64,000 bases of DNA, taken from assembly GCA_001632435.1 (NCBI GenBank), contig KV424010.1:1-64000 (forward strand), in the 5' to 3' direction. This document shows, in pieces, positions 1 through 9,573 of the stretch. This DNA comes from Calocera cornea HHB12733. Taxonomy: Eukaryota; Basidiomycota; Dacrymycetes; Dacrymycetales; Dacrymycetaceae. The translations under genes and the position numbers were made by a program. The notes beneath the pieces were generated by a model. It was not told where the DNA came from. It saw only the letters and a list, made by a program, of their open reading frames with translations, and ran no database searches. How positions within the stretch are numbered: the first letter of the stretch is position 1; each line of letters opens with the position of its first letter.

Positions 1-33
1 TAGAGAACGAAGGGGGCGGAGAATGACGGAAAA

Positions 34-1872
34 TTACCATAGGCAGGAGCCCGAGCCTCGGCGAGGCTCGGGTGTATAGGTGTGGCCCCAGTGGGGCCCG
101 GGAATGCGGCTCCGGCATGTTGAGAGGGCGTCAGGGATTGCCTGGGTGCACAGCCCCTCGGGGGCTCCGGGGATGCGGCTCCGGCATGTTGAGAGGGCGT
201 CAGGGTTTAGCCCTCGGCATGCAGCCCCAGTGGGGCCCAATAGTTGATGTTCAGGAAATATTAGGAGTGTCGTATATGAAAGTTGTAGGAGTGGTGTGAA
301 TGGAATTCTGGGTAAGCAGGGCTTACAGCATAATGCAATAGCATGACAACAAGGAATACCGCAATCTTGGAAAAACTTGCAATCACAGGTACCGGAGCGA
401 GATACTGGATCCAGACGAACTTCGTACTCTTCTCCAGTGATAGTTGAGGACTCCTTTAGCTTTGCAATAAAGGGTGTTGAAGCCCAGATGAGGAATGTTG
501 CCGCATGTGCTGCTTCTTTGTCAAACATCTTGAGGGCCAATTTTGTGTGTCGGGCCGTTAGGATTGATGTTTCTTGTGTGCAACATGCGAACTTGGTCAT
601 CTGGTCAGTCCAGATATAGTCAAGAAGCTGAAGAGCTGGAAGATGGCAGGCTCGCTCATAAGCACTGTTCATGCTTTCGACGGTGTTTGAGGTGAACTTC
701 CCAAAGCGACAGCCCGGGAATGCATATGTTGCCCAACGGAGATGTGGGATACCGTTAAGGTACTCGGCAGCGGGCACACTGATCTTCTTCAGTTTGTTGA
801 GCTCTTCATAGAAAGCTTTTGCAGAATGGGCTTTGACAAGTGGCCAAAATTGATATTGCAGAGTGAGCTTGTACTTGTGCTCAACATTGGCGAGAATGTG
901 ACGCGCGCAGAATGCTTCGATAGCATTTGGAAGTTCTTGGGTGACAGCATTCAAAATGCCCTTCTGGCGGTCAGATATGATGACTGAGCCGGGGGTGTTG
1001 AGACCAGGCAAAGCTTCCTGAAGGTGTCGCAGAAACCAGCTCCACATTGTGGTATCCTCTCGTGGTGCCAGTGCCCAGGCAAGTGTAACAACTTGCTCAT
1101 TTGCGTCATGTGCGGTCGCCAACATCAGGATGTACTCGAAGGCCGTCTTGGTGAAGGCACCATCGATTGCCACAAAGTGACGGAGATAGCCCCATGCATT
1201 CTTGGCCGGCAATGGGCAAATGAAGAGTGAGTGAAATGAGTTGTTGGGATCCAGGTGGACCTCGACCGTCGCAAATGGGTCGCGCGCACGAAGAAGTGCA
1301 GCATAGGCGGGAAGTTTCTGAAACCCAAGTTCTTGCTGGGCAAGAGTGTCATCACGGAGATGCTGTTGTGCGTGCCAACTAGCCTTGTAGTTGATGTTGA
1401 CACCATCCTTCATAAGGAGGCCTTGGACAATGGCTGGAGCGACGATTCCAGTAGGGTGAAGTGCTTGCTTGACTTTGTGGTTGACGTATATCGCACGGCT
1501 TGTTGCAGCACGTTTCTTCTTCACCACCCCTCAACAGACATGGTCTGGTACCAAGGAGACAACCACAAAGGCATCACCATGTGGGCGGACAGAAGCCTTG
1601 AAGGCACAGAGCTCTGGATAATCGCAGCGGACCATATAGCATTTCGAATTGCTTCGCTTGACGCAGAAGTTGCCTCCCTTCGCCTTTGAATGCTCAATAA
1701 GAGCAATTACTGCATCCTCACGGGTACTGAAGGACTGTCCAACAGTGACAAGAGACATTGTTGAAAGTATGCCGTCAAGATGAAGCAAGAAGATTGCAGA
1801 AACAGATATGCATTCATCCTGGAACGCGACACGTCCCAGTCCCTTGTTTACACCTTGGCTCCCTACCATCAC
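34..1872 (-). pseudogene. Mutator-like (MULE) transposase, interrupted by an in-frame stop
   Basis: The reading frame runs from about 1872 to 34 in one register but is broken by a TGA at 1531-1533. The upstream part (about 113 codons) carries a FAR1/MuDR-type Cys-rich DNA-binding segment. The downstream part carries the MULE catalytic core: Asp in VAIDGAF, Asp in IISDRQKG and Glu in NTVESMN, which fit the DDE triad, then a SWIM zinc finger (CDCKFFQDCGIPCCHA). Transposases of this class cut and paste DNA. One changed base (for example CGA to TGA) could account for the stop; that is inference. The last ~100 codons are low-complexity and run through duplicated DNA, so the true C-terminus is uncertain. 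No terminal inverted repeats could be assigned because the element lies at the window edge. Confidence 0.85.
84..238. repeat. Duplicated GC-rich block at the MULE 3' end
   Basis: A 33-bp unit is repeated exactly at 104-136 and 173-205. It is bracketed by two copies of a GGCCCCAGTGGGGCC-like palindrome (84-99 and 224-238). The order, palindrome-repeat-repeat-palindrome, resembles the subterminal repeats of transposons. It lies inside the tail of the transposase reading frame. Confidence 0.7.
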
Positions 1873-2293
1873 CTCCGCCCTCAGGGAGGTTGCTTAGGGC
1901 AGGCTCCAAAAAGTGCTACTCTGGGAAACTGCGCCCAGAGTGCCATTTGGGTCACTCCGACTCCGGACAGGTGCTACCTGAGGACTTACCTCCGACTCCC
2001 AGCCACGGAGGCCAATACTTTGGTCATGTGATGTATTACCTAATTCAAGCTCTGTTCCCTGGGGCCCTGTGGCGCGCAGGGGTCACACTGCACTTCATTT
2101 TCAAACCGGGTTTGGGGTCCTAGCACCAGCGGATGTAAATTTACGTGAAGTAAGGGCCCATTTCATCAAAAAACGTAGCTGTCCGCGGAATGCCTCCATA
2201 TATAAGCGCTCAGCACGCGTGAGCGGAAGCATTGACGCGTCCTCGACGCGTCCCTAGTCGTCACGCATACATTCCATTTCAAGTTTAACGACC
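1873..2293. other. Intergenic region between the MULE and the SPC34-like gene
   Basis: This 420-bp stretch has no convincing gene. It should hold the start side of the transposase (minus strand) and the promoter of the SPC34-like gene (plus strand). The only clear signals are the TATA-like element and three ACGCGT boxes listed separately. Confidence 0.6.
2199..2251 (+). promoter_or_regulatory. TATA-like element plus three MluI cell-cycle (ACGCGT) boxes
   Basis: TATATAA lies at 2199-2205. ACGCGT occurs at 2215-2220, 2235-2240 and 2246-2251, 43-79 bp before the ATG of the SPC34-like gene. In yeasts ACGCGT is the MCB site bound by MBF (Mbp1/Swi6-type factors), which drives G1/S transcription. 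Three copies in 37 bp is far above chance spacing. Control by MBF here is inferred; spindle genes are plausible targets. Confidence 0.55.
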
Positions 2294-3945
2294 ATGCCGC
2301 TCCTAGCAGTTACCTCCAGACTCGCCCACACCGCGTCTCTAATCTCTCAAACCTGTGGTCTGAACACAAAGCCTCCTGGTCCGTTCACACATGCCCTACT
2401 TGGAAACGTACCGATTATCGAGATCATCCGGGATGCCGACGAGAGCGAAAGGAAGCTGGTGAGGTTGGAAGGAGAGGAAGTTGGCCGAAAAGAGGTGGGC
2501 GTAAATGGGGTGGGAAAGGCAAAGGTCAAGAAGGCTGTAGAGGCAGATGGTGCCGTGAATGGCCTGCATGCTGGAGAGGACAGCGTCGAAGTGCTTGCGG
2601 GCGCGGCACTCGAGCTGGTGGAGGAATATGAATCTATGCCTAGGGCAAAGCAGCATATTCTGAAGCTACTCGAGCGCTCCGCGGAGATCCATGAGTCTAT
2701 CGCAGCTTTGCGAGCTGAATTAGAAAGCGTACGTCTTCTACCGTAGGACAGGCAACAACAATTGACCGCTGCAATAGGAACGGCAACCTTTTGACGACAA
2801 AGGTTTACAAACATCTCAAGCTACCCTGCAAGATATGGAATCTTCTGTTCGCGACCTGGAAGGCAGCATCGCTTCTGCTCGTCAGAAGCGTGACACCCTC
2901 CGAGCGCGTCTTCGCGAGCTCAAGCACTCCGGTGCTTCGCCATCGAGGGCACCTGGGACAGCATCCGCCGACGAAGGGGAGAACCCGTTCTTATCGAATA
3001 CCGCCCTTGCACGCTCCATTGGATTACCAAGTGCCATCAGTGCGGCGGCTGCCGAGACAAGTGTAAGCAGTACGAGCACGGCGGAAGGCATTCTAAGGGA
3101 CGACAGTCCTCTCATCACTCGATCTGCCAACGTGCGGCGCGGTATTTTGGGACTGGAGGAAGAGGAGGACGGTCCTTTCGATGACACAGAGGTTGGAGAA
3201 GACAGCTTCGATCTTGAGGAAGCGCACGAGGCCGAAAGTCTACTCGATGAGATGGGCGAGCCGGAGATAGACATGGATGATGAGGCCGACGAGGATTTGG
3301 ACGAGGACGAAGCGGACGAACCAACTGTCATCCTCCAATCAGCGCCGTTGCCAACGACCGCTGGAAAGCCTGAGCCAGTCGCGGAGAACCCACCGTCAAA
3401 GCAGGTGGAAGAGCGGCAAGTTACACCCGCCATGGAAATTGCATTGGTGCGTCAAGTTCTCTTTCCTGCACAGGGAGCCTCGGCTCACACAACGTAGAAC
3501 AAGATATGGTCCACATCTGCCGGGCAGTGTCTTGACCCAGGTGTACAGGAAGGTTCTTCCCTATCGCCAAACGATACTCTGTATGTTATTATTTTCGCCT
3601 CGATGGCATTGGCTGATAGAGGACTTCAGCAATCTGTTGAGTCAGCTGCTCTCGCCTCCTTCTCCGCCCCATTCGCCGCTGCACCCCTCTTCGGTCTCGT
3701 CACTCATGCCAAACCCAAACTATCCAACGCCGGACACAGTCTTGTTGGCCAAATTGCTGTCCAGTCTGTTCTCGTCGCCATCCCTCACGGTTCCTCTCAA
3801 CTCGCTGAAGGACCAACTTAAGAAGTTCGCTGCTGAACGCGGCTTCGATGACCCCGGCGAGAAAGCGCTGAGAGGAGTGTACGGAGCTGTAGGAAGAGGC
3901 ATTGTCAGGATTGACCGAGCGAAGGGAGTCGTGGTATTTGCTTGA
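2294..3945 (+). CDS. SPC34: DASH/Dam1 complex subunit Spc34-like protein
   Basis: Four exons: 2294-2728, 2778-3446, 3498-3580 and 3630-3945, encoding 500 aa. The three introns are 49, 51 and 49 bp, with donors GTACGT, GTGCGT and GTATGT and acceptors ending TAG, TAG and CAG. Residues 31-50 (FTHALLGNVPIIEIIRDADE) match the N-terminal signature of Spc34. The DASH ring it belongs to couples kinetochores to microtubule plus ends. A predicted coiled coil follows at about 100-195, then a strongly acidic linker (about 275-330). The C-terminal 70 residues (LKDQLKKFAAERGF onward) look like a small folded domain. The protein is longer than yeast Spc34 (about 300 aa) because of the linker. The gene is convergent with homoserine dehydrogenase; the stops are 63 bp apart. 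Identity rests mainly on the N-terminus. Confidence 0.72.
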
Positions 3946-4008
3946 TTTCATTATTCTTTCATCTTGATGGCCAATGACGAATCTCCTCCCACTCTCCCAT
4001 TATTCTAT

Positions 4009-5145
4009 CTATACAAGCTTCAAGAGATCGGACATGACGCCCATAGCGGTGACCGCTGCGCCGGCCCCAGCACCTTGTATTATAAGCGGGCGGCTGTAAC
4101 GTTCCGTGTGGAAAGCAATGATATTGTCGCTACCTCCCAAACTGGTCGCAAAAGGATGCGTGGCAGGATATCTGCATGCATGTGGTCAATGGGGAGTTTA
4201 CAGCATAATGGATACGACTCACGTCTCGAGAGAAGCTTGAACGGTGCACTTTTCAACATCCACCACACCAACGTAGCGCAGCACCTGTCCCATCTGCTCG
4301 GCCCGCTTCCTCATCTGCTCAAATTCGACATCGCTGTCCTTCAGCTTCTCCACATACTCATCTCCGTCCTCCAGCGTCTCCAGGCCTTCGGGAGATAATG
4401 AGCTCGTGGGCACGCTAAGGTAACCCTCCGGCAGTGGGATCGGCGTCTCCGGCAGCAAGCGGGCCAGGATCGTCAGCTTCCTCGCGACGTCGCTCCCGCT
4501 CAGATCCGAGTGCGGGTTCGGCTCCGTATACCCGAGCTTCTTCGCCTGCCCAACGATGTCGCTAAACATGGGTGGCTCCTCTGGCGGCGTAGCGGGCGAG
4601 AAGTTGTTGAAGATGTAGGAGAGGGTGCCCGAGAAGACGCCCTCGATACGCTTGACCTTGTCGCCCGTCCTGACGAGGTCGTTGAGCGTGGATATGATCG
4701 GCAGGCCCGCGCCGACGGTAGACTCGTGCAGTAGTCGGATGCTCGGGTCGGCATCCAGAGCGGCCTGGATGCTGTCGAACAGTGCGGAGCCGGACGACAG
4801 AGCAAGCTTGTTCGGTGTGATGATGCTGATTCCGGCTTTCAGGATCTCGGGGTACGCATTTGCTACCGCAGGCGAGGCGGTCGAGTCGATCAGCACTGTC
4901 TTCTCCGCCTTGCCCCTGATCTCCTTCAGCTGCGCGACAAGTTGTGACAGAGCGAGCTCGGTGCCTTTGGTCTGCACGAAGTCCGCTGCGAGCGGGAGAG
5001 AGATGCCCGAAGGGGAGAAGACGGTGCGCTTCGAGTTGGAGACGGAGACGAGGACGGTATGCTTCGCGATCGTGGGCAGGGCCAGCTGAGTGAGTATGGC
5101 GCTACCAACGAGGCCGGTGCCGACGAGCGCTACTTGGATAGCCAT
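4009..5145 (-). CDS. HOM6: Homoserine dehydrogenase
   Basis: Two exons: 5145-4223 and 4171-4009, encoding 361 aa, with a 51-bp GTGAGT...CAG intron. The enzyme reduces aspartate semialdehyde to homoserine with NAD(P)H, the branch point to threonine, methionine and isoleucine. Visible motifs are the dinucleotide-binding GTGLVG (9-14), TPNK (110-113), ESTVGAGLPI (141-150) and SDLSGSDVARK (213-223), which contains the catalytic Lys; the C-terminal exon ends GAGAGAAVTAMGVMSDL. The start MAIQVALVGTG was chosen because it matches the family N-terminus; an in-frame codon 23 residues upstream adds unrelated sequence. Length is normal for fungal Hom6. Only about 90 bp separate its ATG from the breakpoint of truncated paralogue A, so its upstream promoter may have been altered by that duplication. 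Confidence 0.95.
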
Positions 5146-5238
5146 CAGGTATTGATGGAGTTGGTCCGGAGGTGACTGCTGGGAGTCAAGCCCTGACGGC
5201 AGAGTAGGATCCAAAAATTCAGAAGCAGGACCCTAGCG

Positions 5239-6586
5239 GTAACCACACGGCCGTCCTCGCAGCTGTATCCTACGTCACTGGAGGACATGCTCTAAATTTC
5301 TTTGGCTCTGTTGTAACCCTAGCCATCCTCGGAGGGTAAGCTATTAGTACCTGTTGTGGTGTCCTGGAACTTAGGTCTTCCAGAACAGGTGTTCCTTCTG
5401 CTGTCGCGATCGACGACACATCCCCCGGATGGACCTACTCTCCCGCGAATGAATGGAGCGAGACAACGGACGCCAGAGCTGTGAACGGATCTTACTCCCA
5501 GACCTCCTACTACAATGGACAAGCCAGTGCTACCTATACCGCCACAAGTACGTCATTTCACGCAGGGTGTTTTTATGGTTCTCATTGCAACGTGGGTAGA
5601 TGCTCTTGCACTTTACGTGGTCGGTATGGTTAGACCAGATATTGCTTATTACACGGTTCAGATGAATGAAGATCCGCCTTTTGTTTACAGCGCCTACAAT
5701 TTCTGGACGATGGAGAAGCAAGTTCTGTTCTTTGCTGGCGGTCTTAATCCGACAAAGCAATACACGCTTCAGCTCCAGAAGTACGCCATCCAGTATCCCT
5801 CTTCGCCTCTTGGGTATACCTACTTGCGTATAGACGCTATCTATCTCATCGTTGCCAGTTCAGCTGACACGTAGGTGTCATTCATCATGGCTCCGCTTGA
5901 GCTCACCAATGGTCGATTATAGTACGTCGACGACCGACTCGACCACTTCCACGGGATCCACCTCAAGTACATCATCACCATCGGCAAGTACGGCTTCCGG
6001 ATCTTCCCCTTCCATCGGCGTGATCGCCGGCAGTGTGCTCGGTGGCCTCGCGATCATTACCGTACTCGTCCTGGCGATCGCTCTTCTTGTCTGGCTACGT
6101 CGGAGAACTCGCTCGCAAGTTATTGATCTTCTATCAGGAAAGCCCGACGATGAAGCCCCTCATGATCTTGGCCCAGACACAGTGCCCATCCCCTACTTTG
6201 ATGACAACGCCGAGGTGCCTGTCCAGCCCAGTAACGCCACCATCGTCACACCCGGAGAGGAGGACGGCACCGTGCGCAGAACACCCTTGTCGAGCCCGGC
6301 AACACCGCCGTCCAGCTGGTCAGTTCAGGAGAAGACCTCTTCGGCGACGTATAACTTTGACTACACGGGCGGAGTCGCAATGACACCGTTCATCCCGCCT
6401 TCTACCAGCCTATTCGCCTCCAACTCGACAAGTCGTCCCGCAGCCGATGTTGCCGTTATCGATGATCCTGCGGTAGTTGCAGGCGATCTCGAAGCAGTCC
6501 TGCCGGCGCCGCTATCGTCAGTGGGACATTCGACAGAGCTTCCAACGTATGAGTCCATCCATGCTGCGACGATTCCGCCTAGATAG
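5239..6586 (+). pseudogene. Copy A of the membrane-protein family, 5'-truncated
   Basis: Homology to copy B (13968-15852) begins abruptly at 5239, in the middle of what is exon 3 in B. The first two exons, the start of exon 3 and the promoter are missing. Remaining coding blocks are 5239-5335, 5375-5547, 5600-5870 and 5923-6586, with intact splice sites and an open frame to the stop. They encode the end of ectodomain module 1, all of module 2, a Ser/Thr stalk, a transmembrane helix (GVIAGSVLGGLAIITVLVLA) followed by RRR, and a cytoplasmic tail with VPIPYFDD and ELPTYE. The tail is very close to that of B. It cannot make the complete protein as it stands, yet shows no internal stop, suggesting a young duplication or a chimeric start further upstream. 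Confidence 0.75.
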
Positions 6587-7139
6587 CGATGATATCTCAT
6601 TTGCGCACTGCGTCTTGGCACACAGTGCATGGAAAGGGTTTATAGGCAGCAGATATGAGGATGTATTGTAGGGACGGGGAGACATGGCAATGGTTACTTG
6701 CTCAGTAGTTTGTCTGACCCCTCTCCTGACGATGCCACGTTATGGTGGTTAGCGTCAGCGTGCAACGGTCCGAGACATTTCGCATTTCGTGGCGGGAGGG
6801 AGACTGACAATGGTCAGATTGCCTCAATGATGAACATAGTACTTGCGCCGCAGGCAGACTAGGACCCCGGTCCATAAGGGCATCCCTACATTCGCGTATT
6901 GATGCGTTCCGTCAAACATGTCTCGTAAACACCCAGCTCAAGAATGTGTACGGGCATGAGCCAAGCGTCGGAGCCGGCCGGGGGTAGATGTCACCCATGA
7001 ATTGCGAGCATGATTTTGAATTAAGTCTAATCCTCGAGATCTGAGAAGTTGTGGGGACATGGGCCAAGCGTCGGAGCCGGCCGGCCGGAGACCGCTCTCA
7101 TTAGTTGCAAGCAAGAATTCGTGTGCTAAACAATTCAAG
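6587..7139. repeat. Duplicated 3' flank of copy A and short GC-rich direct repeats
   Basis: About 6640-6790 is homologous, in inverted orientation, to 13735-13910 downstream of copy B, so the duplication carried the gene's 3' flank. The sequence GCCAAGCGTCGGAGCCGGCCGG occurs twice (near 6960 and 7063), with a diverged third copy near 12570. No gene is seen here. Confidence 0.7.
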
Positions 7140-7596
7140 TATCCTATCATCGAGATCTGAATATACACACGAAAGCAAGTACAAAAGCAGAAGCCTCCTC
7201 CTCTCGGCTCCCCTTTCCCCCATGGTTCTGTGGGTCTGATGTACTCGCTTGTCAGACGAGGCCCGGCTGACGCCTTAGAGGTCTTTCACAAATGCGTTGT
7301 TTGCCATGACCCTGTCTCGATCGCGCGACAGTAACGCGCCGCTCAGCTAGTTTTTAGGCATTCAGCTCTTTCGAGGGGCCCGGGATCGCTCTAGGTACTC
7401 ATTTCCCCAGACAGCTACCACTAGACTAAGACGGCTTATAACTTCCAATAACCACTCCATCGTATCTGACCACCGTCACAGCATGCACCGCACTCGTCAT
7501 CTGGCTCCTGATGCTATACAAATATTGTTGTTAATTTAATCATCGTCATCTCCACTAACTTATCAAGAAAAACGAAATGTCTCGGACAATTGCACA
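7140..7596 (+). repeat. Left arm of a 457-bp inverted repeat
   Basis: This arm is the reverse complement of 7943-8399 with a single mismatch found by reading both arms. The two arms are separated by a 346-bp spacer (7597-7942). Translations here give only overlapping mirrored frames, so no gene is called. The arm belongs to the dispersed repeat family also found near 9060-9190, 13370-13560 and 32695-33010. Confidence 0.9.
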
Positions 7597-7942
7597 CTGA
7601 CGCACTCTACCATATTGCGATATCACTGTTCTGTCCTCTACTGCCCTCCGTCTATGGTAGATCTCGCCCCTCGCGTGCGCACGATTATCCGTTGGTCCTT
7701 TGTCAGAGCGGGGAGCGGCCACCACACAATGACCTTGAGTACCCGTGCTGCGACGACTCCACCCCCTGGTAGAGAGCGAGAATGTCTTTGTCTCGTAGCG
7801 TTTAGGATCGGCAAATGTGATGCATTTGGTAGGTGGCCGATATGAGGAGTTACTGTAGAACGGCGAACAGCACAAGTATTAAATATACAGTACTTTGCTA
7901 GACACCCGCCCTGTCACTGCGGCGTTATAGCTGTTAGCGGAC

Positions 7943-8399
7943 TGTGCAATTGTCCGAGACATTTCGTTTTTCTTGATAAGTTAGTGGAGATGACGATGAT
8001 TAAATTAACAACAATATTTGTATAGCATCAGGAGCCAGATGACGAGTGCGGTGCATGCTGTGACGGTGGTCAGATACGATGGAGTGGTTATTGGAAGTTA
8101 TAAGCCGTCTTAGTCTAGTGGTAGCTGTCTGGGGAAATGAGTACCTAGAGCGATCCCGGGCCCCTCGAAAGAGCTGAATGCCTAAAAACTAGCTGAGCGG
8201 CGCGTTACTGTCGCGCGATCGAGACAGGGTCATGGCAAACAACGCATTTGTGAAAGACCTCTAAGGCGTCAGCCGGGCCTCGTCTGACAAGCGAGTACAT
8301 CAGACCCACAGAACCATGGGGGAAAGGGGAGCCGAGAGGAGGAGGCTTCTGCTTTTGTACTTGCTTTCGTGTGTATACTCAGATCTCGATGATAGGATA
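7943..8399 (-). repeat. Right arm of the 457-bp inverted repeat
   Basis: It mirrors 7140-7596. Read on the plus strand it contains TAGTCTAGTGG (8111-8121), which fits a Pol III A box, and a weaker B-box-like GAGCGATCCC near 8148-8157, as in tRNA-derived SINEs. On its outer side, homology continues toward the tRNA-like segment at 8883-8991, so this arm is the distal half of a roughly 1-kb element lying in minus orientation. Confidence 0.88.
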
Positions 8400-8882
8400 C
8401 ATTTCAGGTCGTACATGCTCTTGCTTGCGATGGGTGATGTCTCCGGCCGGTCGGCTCCTACCCCTCCCCAGGCGATTGCTTCCATCCTTCTCCTGCTCAC
8501 GATGAGAGCACCGACGAGCTGCACACGTCCAGACTCCACACACTACAGTAGTCTTGTGAGATCGTGCCAGCGCACTGCCAGTCTGCATCTTCCCTTTGGA
8601 CGAACATACACATTCGATCCAGGCACTGCGCTCGTGTCCGATGTGCGCGGTCCGACTGTGCTAGGTCTTCTTTAGCGTCCCGCTTCTGTACTCTCCCTCT
8701 CCCTCTCCTCATGTGACTGCCCTGACTACAGCAGGGAAGTGCCGGGGATGGCGAACGTGAGTGCGTGTGCTTGTCCGGGCGGAGGTCGTGCGCGGGGATG
8801 ACGCTGGGAGGCCGAATCCTGAGATCCTTCACGAAGCTCGAGATGAGACGACACTGCAGGAACGGAATGGGAAAGAGGAGCA

Positions 8883-8991
8883 AAAAAGAGGAAGCTTAGG
8901 CGACGAAGGGAATTGAACCCCAAGAGCCGCCCACATGGCTGTTTACCTGTGGAATTGACGCGCCTTACCGCTTCGCCAAGCGACCTCCCTT
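8883..8991 (-). other. tRNA-like segment (A and B boxes), copy 1
   Basis: On the minus strand this contains TGGCGAAGCGG (A-box-like) and GGTTCAATTCCC (B-box/T-arm-like) at tRNA-like spacing. It is identical, apart from one T in a T-run, to 12811-12919 on the other strand. The acceptor strands pair poorly (several mismatches), and the anticodon arm is unclear and may include an intron. I therefore read it as a tRNA-derived SINE head or a decayed tRNA gene, not a functional tRNA. Confidence 0.6.
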
Positions 8992-9573
8992 ATCTGCTTC
9001 GACCAAAACTTGCTACATATGTAACATTTATGACCAAGCAATGTACGCCCTAGCGAGCACATCGCAAACATGGGGGAAAGGGGAGCCGAGAAGAGGAGGC
9101 TTCTGCTGTTGTTTATTCATTTCTGCACATTACGGCGTCGACGATAAGATACTTTTCCGGTCGTATGAGCTGTCTTGTCCTCTTGAACTCGCAATCAATG
9201 GCGATGTCTGCCTCCGGTGGGCTCTGACGTGGTCGATCCCCGCCCAGTTCCCTTCTTGAGCGTGTCGTCGTCTGCTCACGAGACTAGGGACGGACAGTAT
9301 GGCCACAGCCCTACGAGGGTCATGAACACGGAAAGATGCGATTGCATAGTGATTGATAGTGATATAGCTGCTCACATGAGGGGTAACAGAGCACAACTAC
9401 AGTTTAGCGTAAGGATGAGGATGGATGACTAGTCACTCTCAGAATAAGTAAATACAGTAGACAGCTGCTCTCTGCTCTCTCTTCTCCCGCACACATGCCG
9501 CCGGGGAGGGAGGCAGCAAATCTCGACTCGACGCGAAAAGTCCATGCTAGGCTGCGCGACATGTCGAGTTAGA
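8992..9573. other. Repeat fragments, no gene
   Basis: About 9060-9330 resembles 8310-8520 (another fragment of the dispersed repeat, in the same orientation). The remainder up to the golgin stop codon shows nothing I can support. Confidence 0.6.

Larger units (their letters stand above)
7943..8991 (-). repeat. Dispersed tRNA-headed repeat, copy 1
   Basis: Reading 8991 down to 7943 gives the same order of sequence blocks as 12811 up to about 13800 on the plus strand: a tRNA-like head, a pyrimidine-rich segment, a central block, a segment shared with the inverted-repeat arms, and an end GGACARTTGCACACTGAC. Similarity is near-perfect in the head and looser inside. This is a repeat family of about 1 kb with no obvious protein, so it is non-autonomous. 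Confidence 0.7.

Noticed and set aside
3603..3821. Separate 72-codon gene inside the SPC34-like locus
   Set aside because: Its first part is the intron at 3581-3629 and the rest is the wrong frame of the last exon; the spliced join keeps phase across all four exons.
7555..8675. Several 60-120 codon frames across the inverted-repeat region
   Set aside because: They occur as mirror pairs in both arms and run through non-coding repeat sequence; no domain, start context or splice logic.
8883..8991. A functional tRNA gene
   Set aside because: A and B boxes are present but the acceptor stem has several mismatches and the anticodon arm cannot be folded with confidence; listed as tRNA-like only.
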